In this document: piece after piece, positions 27,023 to 38,581 of the stretch | How positions within the stretch are numbered: the first letter of the stretch is position 1 | Layout of the letters: each line of letters starts with the position of its first letter | Assembly: GCA_963693365.1 (NCBI GenBank) | Contig: CAVNZM010000004.1 | Location: forward strand, 8,866,001-8,930,000 | DNA: 64,000 nucleotides | Reading direction: 5' to 3' | Origin: Amoebidium appalachense | Lineage: Eukaryota; Ichthyosporea | The notes under the pieces: model-generated | What the model saw: the letters and a program-made list of their open reading frames with translations, nothing else | The model's database searches: none | Told to the model about the DNA's origin: nothing | Position numbers and translations under genes: made by a program

Positions 27023-28291
27023 CTCCATGCTTCATCATTGGCCCATCTATTCCTTGGAATGCAAAATAATTAGATCAGCCTTGAGCTTTAAATAACACGA
27101 AGAAAATGCAGGATTGACGTTCGCATCTTTATTATATTTTCGTTAATCATCATTCAGGCTCTGAAAATAGCTCCAAAGTATTTATTTATTAAAAAAAAAA
27201 AAAAAAAAAAAAAAAGTCCACATCCAAATAAACCATCCCCGACCAAGAATAGTATGTGTCTGTTCTGATTGGTAGATTTATTGGTTGGACCAGGCAAAAA
27301 TAGATTGTGTGTTCTCATTGGTGCATCTATGTATGGCGATCGATTCGATGCACGTTGGGGAATTGCACGATCGGTTAGCATGTTTACGGCGATCGCTGAT
27401 TGCCAGTGGTGAGCGCAAGACGCCTGACTTTCCGCAAACCAGGGTGCGCTGTAAGTCTGGAAACCAATCACAATCAGAGGAACCACTACATTCACCAAGG
27501 AATTACCGCGGCGTCATCCTTTGCGGCTCCCGCCAAATCTGACCACCCGCGAACCAAAGGCTTGGCACGTGATCGGCGACTTATCAGGGCTGAGCCACCA
27601 CACGATCACCAATGGTCGGGCCAGGTTTTTGTCTGGACTGAGTCTCACTCACTCACTCACTCACTCACAAATCCCGGCTGGGGCTGTGGAATGAGAACTG
27701 CTAAGCTTCGCTTCTCCGTTGACAAGGCCTTTTAACGTAATTACTTGCGAGTGACTTTAATTTTAACTAACTCGCGTCACAGTCACTGTGTATCTCGTGC
27801 ACATCGTCGGCTAGAGGTACTTTCTGGCAGAATCAACCGCGTGCACCTGAAATCGGTAAAGGAGTCAACTATATTTATAACGTTAATATTTATAACGTTA
27901 ACAGTTACTACTATATTTTTGCTACTGACAGGCACTCAATAGTATTACTCAAGCGCTGTCACTACAAACCGTTAGCGCCTTAAGATAACTTTGTAAGCGC
28001 CGCGACGGTCACGGTGTCATAAGACTTACTAACAGTGATTGGTTAAATAAAATTGAAAGTTTTCAAAACACCAACCGTGCTACACCGTTGCACGTGCTAA
28101 GATGACCCAAGCCCCTAGGCACCCATCACAAACCGTTTACTAAAAACTTCTTCAAAGTTCCGCAAGTATAAAGTTCTACTGAAGGGATACAAATTAGGCA
28201 TATATTAGCCCCAAACAAAAAATCGTGGTGACTTCCACATCGTCTTTTCCAAAAATTACACATCAAAAAAATAAAAAAATTAACTCATCCT

Positions 28292-28327
<36 letters not shown>

Positions 28328-28536
28328 AGAAGAAGAACAAAAAAAGGGGAAAAAAAGGTTGTGCGGCTAATAAGTATAGCACACGAATACGATTTCTGAT
28401 TCGACAACTCAAAAAAAAAAACTTTAAGGCTGTGTACATGTGCAGGTCGCATAGAGACTACAAAACTGAAAGCGGCGGGGATTTCCTATAATGGGAATTT
28501 GTCGTCCACAACAAAAAAAAACTTCACCTTGACCTT

Positions 28537-30021
28537 TCATGAAGGCGCCCTCTCACCCATACACCGTTTCAAGTACGCCACCTCCTCCCTTAACGCCACA
28601 ACCTGGCCCTTAAGCGCCTCGTTTTCCGCCCTTAGCCTCCTATTGTCCTGCAACGTTTCGTGCTCCATCTTCCTCCTCCTTTCGCGGTACTTTCTCGACG
28701 CTTCGTTATTCCTTCCCCTTCGATCGCCCGTCGGCTCCCCGGCCTCACTTTGAACCTCTTTTCCCTTTCCGTGCGAGCTCCCGTTCGCCTTGGAGGTTCT
28801 TGATGAATTTCGCATCTGAGCCACCGATCCGGGTGTGCCCATGTTCAAAATCCCCGACCCGTCTTGGGAATTATTCAATGAATTTACAACACCCCCTAGG
28901 TGCCCCTCATTGTGCGAAGACGTGGTTTCGGACGTGGCAGAGCTGTTACTGCGCGCACGTTGCACGTGATTACCCACACTCACTTTCGTCTCGAGATTAT
29001 CACGTGACCCCCCAGGCGTGTGTCCGTCGTTCAAATCCATGGCGGTTGGGTGACCCTGGCCGCCGTGGTGATTTTGATCAGAGTCGGAAGGTTTGCTCGA
29101 ACCCACGAAATTTGACGGGTGGCGGGCGGCGCCGTGCGCAAAACTATTGCCATTTTCGATCGGGTGGTGTGCGATTTCATTGGACGACGTCGAATGAAAA
29201 ATGCTCGAATGGGAGTGGGACTTCCGAGGCGAAGGGGCGGGATGCCACTGAACACCGTGTGCGTCGTAATGGAAAGGCACCCCCTGAGACCCATGGTATA
29301 CGCCGGCCGGGGGCGCGTGTCTGTGATTCGCGTAATCGGCAGCGAGATCGGGATGATCGTGATTTGGTCCAGGGGACCCGCTCGAGTAATTCCTATGTAC
29401 TAAGGTACTGCTGGATGTGCCATGTCCCCGCATAGGCCCCGGGTGGTGCAGAACGCCGGCGCCGTAAAACTTTTTCGTTGGGTCAAGCATGGGGCTATCC
29501 ACACTACTGCTATGGATCATATTAATGTTATTGGGATGCGCTTTCGACACCCCACGGTGATATGATTCCGGATTTCGGCAAACCGGCAAATCTTGTTCCG
29601 AATAGTGCATAGTTGCGTCGTCCGTGTAGCGATGGTGCCGATTAGTTATCATCGGCTGTGCGGCCATAGGCACGCCAGTGTGTTCAAACACGCCCGGTTG
29701 GTACCCCGGGCCGCTGTGGAAATCACTTTTTGCACCTTGCGGCAATCTTTCACTGCTTGCACCGTGCACGTGGTTACCCCACGCCGCGTGGTGTGAAACC
29801 CCGTCCATTGGTTGGTCGTTAACCCCTGGGTGATATCTGATGTGGCCACCGACATCCGTCATCATATCCGAAGAAATTTTCCGTTCAGAGTGAAACATGC
29901 TCGCTTGCTGTTCGACTCGATAAGGAAAGCCGCCTGGGGGCGGCAGGGCTTCCGACATTTTCGAGTGTGGGGGTTCGTATGCTCGCGGGTGGTCGATGGG
30001 GCGAAGAACGAGGGCGCTCAT
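28537..30021 (-). CDS. bZIP transcription factor, His/Ser/Gly-rich
   Basis: One uninterrupted frame of 494 codons from the ATG at 30021, which I prefer as start. The frame stays open upstream to 30237 but there it only translates a GT/CA microsatellite; a CGTGCAG just 5' of this ATG could instead be a 3' splice site, so a 5' exon may be missing. Most of the protein is low-complexity and rich in His, Pro, Ser, Gly and Asn, typical of disordered activation regions. The C-terminus carries the bZIP: basic region RNNEASRKYRERRRKMEH, then a zipper with Leu at exact heptads (RRLRAENEALKGQVVALREE and on to AYLKR). It ends seven residues after CMGERAPS begins. It is expected to bind DNA as a dimer in the nucleus. 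The RNNEASRK-type basic region recalls C/EBP- and PAR-like factors, but I cannot assign a subfamily. Confidence 0.85.
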   Translation of the reverse strand: MSALVLRPIDHPRAYEPPHSKMSEALPPPGGFPYRVEQQASMFHSERKISSDMMTDVGGHIRYHPGVNDQPMDGVSHHAAWGNHVHGASSERLPQGAKSDFHSGPGYQPGVFEHTGVPMAAQPMITNRHHRYTDDATMHYSEQDLPVCRNPESYHRGVSKAHPNNINMIHSSSVDSPMLDPTKKFYGAGVLHHPGPMRGHGTSSSTLVHRNYSSGSPGPNHDHPDLAADYANHRHAPPAGVYHGSQGVPFHYDAHGVQWHPAPSPRKSHSHSSIFHSTSSNEIAHHPIENGNSFAHGAARHPSNFVGSSKPSDSDQNHHGGQGHPTAMDLNDGHTPGGSRDNLETKVSVGNHVQRARSNSSATSETTSSHNEGHLGGVVNSLNNSQDGSGILNMGTPGSVAQMRNSSRTSKANGSSHGKGKEVQSEAGEPTGDRRGRNNEASRKYRERRRKMEHETLQDNRRLRAENEALKGQVVALREEVAYLKRCMGERAPS

Positions 30022-30065
30022 AGTTCGTTGGGTCAAGCTTGAAGGGCTAGTAGGAGTCACATCCT

Positions 30066-30118
<53 letters not shown>
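30066..30118 (+). repeat. (GT)n microsatellite
   Basis: GT repeat just 5' of the bZIP start codon on the opposite strand; it reads as CA in the sense of that gene and precedes a possible 3' splice site. Confidence 0.95.
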
Positions 30119-30120
<2 letters not shown>

Positions 30121-30850
30121 TGTGCGCGCGCGTGCGTGCGTGTGTGTGGTGGTGATAGTCACGGCGCGAATCAGGAATGGCTTGAAATATATGACGGGGG
30201 TTATGTGGTGTGTGCGCTGTGGTGTTATGTGTGACACAGTGTGTCTTCTGAGAGGTGACAGGAAGGGCAGGGCGGGGGGAGAGGGATGAGGGGGAGGGGG
30301 GATAAATCAGGCGAAGGTTAGCTTAACTACCCGTATACCCGGGACCTGCACAATACGGCATATCATAATAATGATGATTATTACTGATAACAGCTGACAT
30401 CCAGGTCCCGGACACGCGACATATCACATTATGAATGAGTATGGTGCTGGGTTATCACATTGCCGAACGGGGATGTGCAAGTGCACTACCGTGCCACGTG
30501 CACTCTTTCACGGGAGTGCGTGGAGCCGCTGCGCTCAACCCCCCCCCCCCCCCTTCACACCCCCACCCCAATGTGACACTCAACCCAAATGGCCTCACGG
30601 CGTGCTCAGTAACACAATGTGTAACTCAGACAGGCCAACTTCGATATACTTTACTGTGGTGACACACCGCATGGCACGAAATACTTTAGTTTGTAGCAAC
30701 AAAACACAGGTTATTGCACACCTTCGTAATGCCGGTAAACCTCAGAGCCTGACCCCTCCCCGCCCGGACCCCCCCCCCATGCCTTCCCCCCGTTCAAGCC
30801 CCCTCCCCCCCCCCCCCCCCCCCTCTCCTGGTCCCCATTGGTCGTGTCAT

Positions 30851-30915
<65 letters not shown>

Positions 30916-31257
30916 ATGTATGTAGAGTGGAGAATTGCACGTATGCCATTGTGTTGATGCTGACATGGCCATTCATGCTTGCATCTCAGTAATACTATGC
31001 ATCTTAGAACTGCAATGCGCTGGTCATGGTGCCAGTGGCACAGTGATTGAAAGAGACTGGTCTGATTTTTTGTAGGCAACTTGGAACTTGTAACTGCCTC
31101 GGGACATGCCGAAGCCGGACCGTCTAGTAGAAATACAGCGAACCTGGTAAATAGAGCCGAATCGGTAAAATGAACGACTGAACCAAGAATGAAAGGCATA
31201 GAAAGGTGAATGAGGGAGACTACTTCGGGGAAGTAGCGTTTGGGTGTGCGTGTGTGC

Positions 31258-31303
<46 letters not shown>

Positions 31304-32920
31304 GTGTGCGGAGGGGAGAGGGGGGAGAGGGAGGGGGGGTTACCAAGAATCAGCTCGGAGATCTGAGTGACTCGGCCAGGGCCAACATTGAGCATGTGGC
31401 AACTCAGCGGCAGGGCAAAGCTCTCAGGTACTGCTTCAGGTTGCAAGCACCCGAGTAAACAACGACTAGTGTTTCTTAGTGTGATGTAGTGTTAACGTAA
31501 GCGTTAGGACCACCGAAAGTCAACCGGGATGTTATGACTTCCTAATTCCGTTACGGGCAAAACCTTGCAAGTTGGCTGTCTTCAGATCTTTCATGTCTTG
31601 CGTCGGGAAGCTAGGCTGAGTGGCACAGCAAGAGCTGCCGGCACATCGCTGCATGCAAAGTGATAATGCCTATTGCCTTCAGGTAAAGAGTTGCCGGTTC
31701 CCAGTGCATGCTACGCGTCTATAGGTGGGCAGTTTGTGAATGTTAGCCAGCCGGTGCATTTCCAACTGAGGCTTCCGGTTTTTCAAGTTGGTTCAAGAGG
31801 TGTCCTCAGTGATGGCCTCGACTGATGACACTGTGACAAGTTAACTTGAGCCGGATTTGCTAGTTACTCGTCATGCTAAAAACTCGTTATGCTAAAAAAG
31901 GGCCTGAAGCTCCTAAAAGAGTTATATATACTTCGTTAGTATCCATGAGTATAATTAACGTTCCCGATTGACACCGGTGAGTGAATGAAACGGTTTGAAA
32001 CTAAAAACTCGACTCCACCCGGCCCGCTGCGCAAATTTGGGCATGGACAGCCTCCCGGCTAAGGGAATTCCTGAACAAACATGATGCGCACCTAAATTCC
32101 AAGCAACTATCACATAATCATTTAATTTTGTGAACTGATTTATAAAAGCTCTTATGTGCAAAAGTTACATAAAGATGATGATATACTGTGGATTTTCCCC
32201 CCATTTCATGATAGATTGATACAATGTAATAATTATGTAGTTGATGCGAAGCTCCTGTCTTAATATTTCGACAGAGTCGATTCATTTTGTTAGTAGTCAT
32301 GATTAAGATACTGTAAGACATATCTTTAAGCAAATTCGGGAAATCTTGGATCCGCAGAGCGGCCTTTTGTATGTCACGGACATGCCCTAGATCTAAGGTA
32401 TGCGTATGCTGCGTCCAACCCACATAGGGTGGCACGCACACCGTCGCACAGTGACATTCATGAGTGCGAACCCGTGAGATAGGGCAATAAACACATATGA
32501 ATCGAGTAATAACAGCTTTAAATGCGCGTTTCTATGTAGATAGTTTACAAAAACGGTAGAATATGAAAACATTCCGGAAATTCACCCATTGCCAGGGCAG
32601 AAAACATGGTGCTATCACCAACTTGGTTAATCGCCTGACTCGATGAGTCATGGCACAATATATTGAATTCCCTATAAACCTTTCCGACCCCAATCGGTGA
32701 ACAGTTACCACTTACCAGTGGATCATGCAATAGCCGGGAGAATGAGTACCCAGTAGCAACCAGCATCTTTAACCAAAAAATAAAATCTGAACCAGAAAAA
32801 AATCCTCCAAGGCTTATGATTGACATGTGTACATGTAAAAAGTTTGATGTATGAATTGATGATGTGCCGGCTCAGTATGACTTTCGAGTCAATATTCATC
32901 GATCAATTTTATTTTTTTTT

Positions 32921-34085
32921 CTTTTTCTTGTGACTGGATTTATTCGACGGAAAGATATGCAAGTATGCACGGCATACTGAGAATAAACCCCTACTGACAA
33001 GACAATAAAAAAAACTTCACGAGTTATCCAGTAACAAGTGCATCCTGAGATACCTGAACACTGTGTGAAAATCATATAAATACTCAATGTGACGACCAAC
33101 AGAATTCAAATTTTTGGAAGTTCGGTAAATCTATTTTGGACTTGGCACCTACTGAATCGATGGACACCACTCCATCATGATGATCATGAGCTCACGAGCC
33201 CAGCTGCAGCTTCCGTCAATAGCTTATCCATGATCATTTGCATTAGAGATTCACTGTATATACGTTTAATTCGATTTTTTTTTTTATCGAGGCAGGCTAA
33301 GAACCAGATATCTGCACAGGCACCACACAAAACCTCATATGATTTTCACACAGTGTTCAGGTATCTCAGTATGCACTTGTTACTGGATTACTCGTGAAGG
33401 GTTGGCTGCTGCAACTTCTTCAGCTACTTCTGCGCTGCGCGAGTGGAGGGGCGGCTACTTGGTCGTCGGGGAGCTTTCCAAGTGACTGCCAGTCCTTAGC
33501 CTCCAGTCGTATGGCAAAGACCGGGTTTGCTTGCATTATTCTGTAATTGTGTTTTTCTGTGTGTTCTGCCACAACTAGGCCACCTTATCAGAGAGCTAGA
33601 TGCAGTTTCTCCGGGTTATCTAGGGGCCGCGGGCCCGTACATTAACGTTGGGATTGTTTTTTAGCTCAGATTTGGTCTGCATTGCTCTTTTAGAGGCTGA
33701 CTTGCTTGCTGTGCCTCGGTAGGTTTTGAGGGGGGCCTGTTGGGAAGCAGCAGTAATGATGTCTTCTTGCGGATTGTGGTCTGGTCAACATCAATGCATA
33801 TGACTAGTTGGAGCAAACTAGTTTCACGCATACACATACACTTAAGGTTTTGCCCGCTGGTGTCCTTTGTCACTTGTCGCTTTATTTTAATTATTTCGTA
33901 GCTTTGGCTTGGGGTTTACACACTTTTTATTGCGTGGACACTGCCGGAGGCCCAGCCACATTCGGCGGCCTACTGCGTTTTCCAGCACAGCCAATCAAAT
34001 GCAGCCAGTGACATATGTACATGCTAGGCAACAATGAGCGCCATCGTAGTATATGACACCCCTACCACCTACTGAGGCGGTGTCT

Positions 34086-34133
<48 letters not shown>

Positions 34134-34515
34134 TTAAAAGGGACGCCGCCTAAGTAGATGTAAAAAACGTCGCACGTGCGGCAACACGTCAGTACGTGTT
34201 AGATGACACCCCTATTACATATTATGGGTAAGCAGAGGCTAGCATCGGTAGCTCCGAAAGAAAGTTAAGGCACCGGATCACAATATCATACTGTGCAGCA
34301 TTAATAAGGAAGAAAAGAGAATAAAACCGCCAATAACCTCCGGTTCTAATTTCAGTTCTATTGGTGGTTATGTAGCCTGTGGCTGCACGTTGCCTTCATC
34401 AACGGATCAATAAAACCGAGTCAAAAGAAGAAAAAAAAAAGTTTTTATTGTCTTCTCAGTATGCCGTGCATACTTGCATATCTTTCCGTCGAATAAATCC
34501 AGTCAAAAGAAAAAC
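32921..34515 (+). mobile_element. Foldback element with its right arm split by a ~1 kb insertion
   Basis: The left arm is continuous at 32921-33077. Its inner part (33015-33077) returns as a reverse complement at 33337-33399 with about two mismatches over 63 bp. Its outer part (about 32921-33014) returns as a reverse complement at 34441-34515, lacking about 17 nt. The right arm is therefore interrupted between 33400 and 34440 by about 1 kb of unrelated DNA, which itself contains the poly-T element at 34072-34154 and ends in an A run. No transposase is encoded. Confidence 0.7.
34072..34154 (+). mobile_element. 83-bp poly-T-cored MITE with TA target sites
   Basis: The left end CTGAGGCGGTGTCTCCTTT pairs with the right end AAAAGGGACGCCGCCTAAG at 15 of 19 positions. 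A TA dinucleotide flanks each side (34070-34071 and 34155-34156), as expected for Tc1/mariner-type insertion. The core is almost only T. Confidence 0.65.
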
Positions 34516-36853
34516 AATACCTCAGTCGGGTGTCAGTTAATCACCCTAGAGTCTGCCTTGACATGATAGGTGCACGTGCCTGGCGGTGCGATTCGCCGAA
34601 TAGACGCCATATGATCGTCGCCATCACAATGATGATTGATCAGCATCATCAGTGTACTTTGTGTACATGTGGCGCCATTTATCCGCCAGGTGCGTAACAG
34701 ATCTTACAGTTATATCCAGTTGAAATTATAGAATACTGCAATTGGCGTTAAGAAGGAAATGTTTTTCTTCAAATTCTTTCTTACTCATAAAGATTGCTTC
34801 GGTTGGCTTTAAGAATAGGGTCGTGTATATATGGGTGAGCGCGTATACGTGTGTGTACGTGTACACACATGCAGATACGAATCGGTTGGCACACGCGGGC
34901 TAATACAACTCACACCCCTGCAGCCAATCAAATCTTTCGCTCGATCCGTTCAGATTTTTGTCGCACCTCATTTCCAGAAATTATATTTTCCAAAAAAGGT
35001 TCTGGTTATCTATACACAAATAAAAGCATTACTTATCTATCCATTCTGAGGACGCGTATCTGTATCATGATCTACTTACATTGATGGGGGGGGCGGGGCG
35101 ATCGAGGTGTACCAATACCATGTGCGCGCATAAATACTTGTCATGATTATACACAACATGCTTGAATCAAAATAGCTCTAGCTACTAATTGGCTGCAGGT
35201 AAGATATCAAGAGGATGGGCTTTTTTATTCCCTTTATGTATTCGATTAGAAACTGAAAAATGCTATCTCTCTGTCATCGGTGGTTGTCAAGTCTCTGGTG
35301 ACAGGTTTTGTAAAATTCTGAACAAATTGGCTACTTTGGCTCCCGGGCCGCTTTATCAATGACACAAGATTCAGTTGCAACAGCATTCTTGTGTCCGAAA
35401 TGGACCATGCGCCACACTGGTGCTCACGCCATCGGTACACAACAGTATGATCATGAATGCTACATAAAATAGTCTACTCTAAAAACAAAGGATTCAGAGC
35501 TCTGGAGCCAGTGCTTCATATTTTTGATTATGGAGAAGGTATTTTAATAAATCTCTGGTAATTGGTAACGTGGTAACTAATAAAATTAGTAAGTGACGCC
35601 GCGGCCCGCGGCCCGCGGCCCGTGGCCCGCAGGACAGTTTTTGCAGCAGCGTCGTATGACTACAACACGATGTGATTGGCAGGTTATACTTTTTTGGCCC
35701 GCTCCCTCGTGCGCACGTGCACGTGTGCTCTGCCCGGATCATGATTCTCGGAATTGTTCCTCGAATATAGCCCAACCTCGTTTGAATCAATCTGGTCAGA
35801 GTTCGAGGATATAAAAAGCCGCCCTGTAACCATCTTCTTTCCTCGATTAAATCCTCCTCGAGGATAGGCCCACATGCCAGGAGTATCATTTTTACCCAGA
35901 AGCACGGCCATCTAGATGGCCGTGCCCAGAAGGGGACGTGCACATGTGACTTCAAGTCGCCGCTTCACGAAGCGTATCCTACTATGTAGTGTGTGTGCAC
36001 ACTGTGTGCACGTGTGTGTATGTGTGTGTGTGTGCTCGTGTGTGCGTGCGTGTGTTTCTCTTCTTTCTCGGCTCGCTCCCGGGCGCTCGCCCTACGCTCG
36101 CCCCGGGGCTCGCCCCTTGTAGGTACGTACGCTACAATAGTAAAAAGTCACCTACAAAAGACTCAAGTCGCAGCTTAAAGTCAGGACAAGTCACCAGCTC
36201 CTCTCACCAATTATACTAATTAGTCAAGTCGGCATAACTTGACTTGGCCGAAGTCAGGGTTTCCGTGACTTCAAGTCGCAACTTTACGACTCTGCGCTCG
36301 CCGGCGAAGCCTCGCATTTTGATGATGGGTACAGCTCGCCCCAGCGCTTGCTCAATACGATTGGACCAAAAGCAGTGATGGAGCACCGCGCTATAGTTTA
36401 TGCAAACTGATTGGATCACGCCTTGATTTTTGCAACCTGATTGGTTCCGGGATTATTGCGAACGGCTTAGTTCCTTCCCTTCCCCAGACCCTATCCTATC
36501 CCTATCTCCGTCGGTCACGCGACCTCCAAACTAAGTGACCGAGGTCACCAGTGGGAATCACGATTCGTCATGTCATGCAGATATATAGACATTTCATTCA
36601 TATGATGATATGCTCCCAAATGTATTATCATCGTACACTGTAGTGGATAAGTCTTCAAGCTATATTGATGTAGTACAGTGGCATAAAAAGAACAATACTA
36701 CGGTAACATGATCATCCGATGTAATTGGCCCGAATCACGCGATCAAGCCGTGGCTGCACCGTGATGTACATGTACAATACGTATATCCACGCTGTCAGTA
36801 TACGTATGATCATGACTGATCCGATGATGATCGTGATGATCTGATTGTGAGCG

Positions 36854-36903
36854 GTCTAGTTATTTCATCTCGCCCCCCTCCCTCTCTACTCTTATTCTAA
36901 GCT
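36854..36903 (+). repeat. Left terminal inverted repeat of the mitochondrial-like island
   Basis: Starts with GTCTAGTTATTTCATCTCG, then C-rich and CTCTTATTCTA. The first 24 nt match the reverse complement of the right end exactly; the following ~25 nt match imperfectly. Confidence 0.8.
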
Positions 36904-37113
36904 TCCGTCACTATATAAGATGATAATTACAATCCTAAATACAACATGTGATCGAAATCCAGAAAATCGTCAATTTTGGAATTTTACCTATCATAGTTTG
37001 GAATTTATGAATTTTATAAGAATCTTAAATTGTAATTAACAGATTTATAAGATAGAATAAGTAATTTAGTACGATTAACATTGTATGTTAGGAATTAAAT
37101 TAAATCATTCAAT

Positions 37114-37130
37114 GTTAGGAAATAATAAAG
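37114..37130 (+). promoter_or_regulatory. Shared leader directly before rps13 (and atp6) start codons
   Basis: TTAGGAAATAATAAAG abuts the ATG of rps13, and TTAGGTAATAATAAAG (37568-37583) abuts the ATG of atp6. Sixteen bases with one difference at the same spacing suggest an RNA-processing or translation-start signal; the role is inferred. Confidence 0.5.
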
Positions 37131-37523
37131 ATGAGAAAACACGATAAACAAGAATTAATATATGTAACAGAAGAGAAAACGAAAGGTAGAGAAATATTTA
37201 AGAAGGTGTATGGGATAGGAGAAAAGGAATATGCAACAATAAGTGTAGAATTAGGATTGTCAAGCAATCAAGGTAGAGGAGTAACGTCATATGAAAGAAG
37301 TCAAATTGACAATTATATTAAGAGACGTATGAAGTTTACAACATTAATTACAAATGACTTTCATATTAAACCTATTGAACAAAATTTAAGAGCTGCTACT
37401 AATTCTAAGATTTTAACTTTACAAAACATTAAAACATATAAAGGTATTCGCCATAAAAAGGGATTACCAGTAAATGGACAACGTACTAAAACTAATGCTG
37501 TTTCGGCTAGACGTAAAAGATAA
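37131..37523 (+). CDS. rps13: Mitochondrial-type ribosomal protein S13
   Basis: Encodes 130 residues from ATG 37131 to TAA. S13 sits in the head of the small ribosomal subunit near the P-site tRNA. Family marks are KVYGIGEKEYATIS near the N-terminus, the ERSQIDNYI helix, and the C-terminal NIKTYKGIRHKKGLPVNGQR followed by TKTNAVSARRKR, the classic S13 signature. A basic N-terminal extension precedes the usual start of the family. Codon use is strongly AT-biased, unlike every gene around the island. The frame is intact with no stop or shift. TTAGGAAATAATAAAG abuts the ATG, a leader nearly identical to that of the next gene. It lies 60 nt upstream of atp6 on the same strand, so the pair was probably co-transcribed in the mitochondrion. 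Whether this copy is expressed is unknown. Confidence 0.92.
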   Translation: MRKHDKQELIYVTEEKTKGREIFKKVYGIGEKEYATISVELGLSSNQGRGVTSYERSQIDNYIKRRMKFTTLITNDFHIKPIEQNLRAATNSKILTLQNIKTYKGIRHKKGLPVNGQRTKTNAVSARRKR

Positions 37524-37583
37524 CTAGTTTATCTTAACAAACAAGTAATACCTTTAGAGGTTAGAATTTAGGTAATAATAAAG

Positions 37584-38333
37584 ATGATAATAGGATCACC
37601 ATTAGAACAATTTGTAATAAATCCATTAGTAAGCATATCAATGATAGGAATAGATCTATCAATAACGAATTCATCATTAACGATGATAATAGCCATAATA
37701 TTAATAATAACAGCATATAAATTAAGCATAGAAAGAGGGTACATCGTACCAACTAGAATACAATCTGTAGTAGAAATCTTATACGAGACTGTTTATGGAT
37801 TAATTAAAGATAACATCGGAGAAAAAGGTAATGCTTATTTTCCCTTTATCTTTACTTTATTCACATATATAGTAGTTTTAAACTTAATGGGAATGGTTCC
37901 TTATGTATTTAGTGCTACTGCTCACATTAGTGTTGCTTTAGCTTTATCATTTGGAATTTGATTCGGAGTTACCTTACGTGGATTTAGTCTTCACGGTATT
38001 AACTTCTTAAGCATGTTCATGCCACAAGGAGCTCCAATGGCTCTTGCTCCTTTATTAGTAATGATTGAATTAGTAAGTTATTCAGCTAGAGCAATCTCAT
38101 TAGGTGTTCGTCTTGCTGCCAACGTGAGTTCCGGACATCTTTTACTTGCTATTCTAAGCGGGTTTGCTTGAACAATGTTAAGTACAGGAGGTATTTTAGC
38201 GGCAGTTAGTATCTTACCAGCATTAGTCGTATTTGCTATGTCTGGATTAGAATTAGCCGTTGCGGTTATTCAAGCTTATGTTTTCACACTCTTAACTTGT
38301 ATTTATATTAACGATGCTATTCATTTACATTAA
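37584..38333 (+). CDS. atp6: Mitochondrial ATP synthase subunit a (uses TGA = Trp)
   Basis: Encodes 249 residues if TGA is read as Trp at 37959-37961 and 38169-38171; under the standard code it would be broken twice. Subunit a forms the proton half-channels of F-type ATP synthase in the inner mitochondrial membrane. Seen features are the [13 protein letters not shown] start, hydrophobic helices, the [13 protein letters not shown] segment carrying the essential Arg, and the ending [20 protein letters not shown] with the conserved Gln. Length is typical. TTTAGGTAATAATAAAG stands directly before the ATG, as for rps13. Intact reading with the mitochondrial code shows this is mitochondrial DNA or a very recent nuclear copy; translated by nuclear-cytoplasmic ribosomes it would stop after 125 residues. 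Confidence 0.95.
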
Positions 38334-38581
38334 TTTTATATTATAACTCTATCTCTCCTCGATGAGAGACTAATTCAATGCAATAAATAGGCTTGAAACC
38401 GCTATATTTTAAAGATAATGTAACTATTTACTTGTAGACTTGTGCAACTTTGTTAATTTAACGGCTAGGTACCAAATGTCAAAGTGCAATAACCTAGTTA
38501 TAAATAAACTTAGTTATGGCCAACGCATTGAAACATTTAACTGTTTTAACTAAATCCCAGTCCAAAAAGCTTTTTGCTTCT

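Larger units (their letters stand above)
23122..28536. other. Intergenic region with small inverted-repeat elements and CCAAT motifs
   Basis: No gene is convincingly supported. The stretch contains a 24-bp tandem repeat (23638-23707), a poly-T inverted-repeat element (about 23499-23565), C-rich and G-rich tracts (25196-25260, 25602-25980, 26193-26223), GT repeats (25478-25551, 26331-26398), a possible foldback element (26699-27022), clustered ATTGG/CCAAT motifs (27260-27480, 28037) and a G run (28294-28326). The first ~300 nt after 23121 probably include the 3' UTR of the MED8-like gene. Confidence 0.55.
30238..36853. other. Gene-poor region with nested inverted-repeat elements
   Basis: No gene is supported. 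It contains GT repeats (30853-30914, 31260-31299), a foldback element split by an insertion (32921-34515), a poly-T miniature element (34072-34154), a GC-rich 7-bp repeat (about 35597-35628), repeats built on GACTTCAAGTCGC (35951, 36270) and ATTGG motifs at about 36359, 36410 and 36441. A short exon-like stretch at 31345-31427 lies between AAG and a GTACTG, but there is nothing to connect it to. Confidence 0.5.

Noticed and set aside
30022-30237. Upstream extension of the bZIP protein to an ATG at 30237
   Set aside because: The extension is mostly a translated CA repeat, and a possible 3' splice site lies between it and the conserved part.
31345-31427. Exon-like stretch NQLGDLSDSARANIEHVATQ
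   Set aside because: It is short, has no partner exon, and is also open on the other strand; not enough to call a gene.
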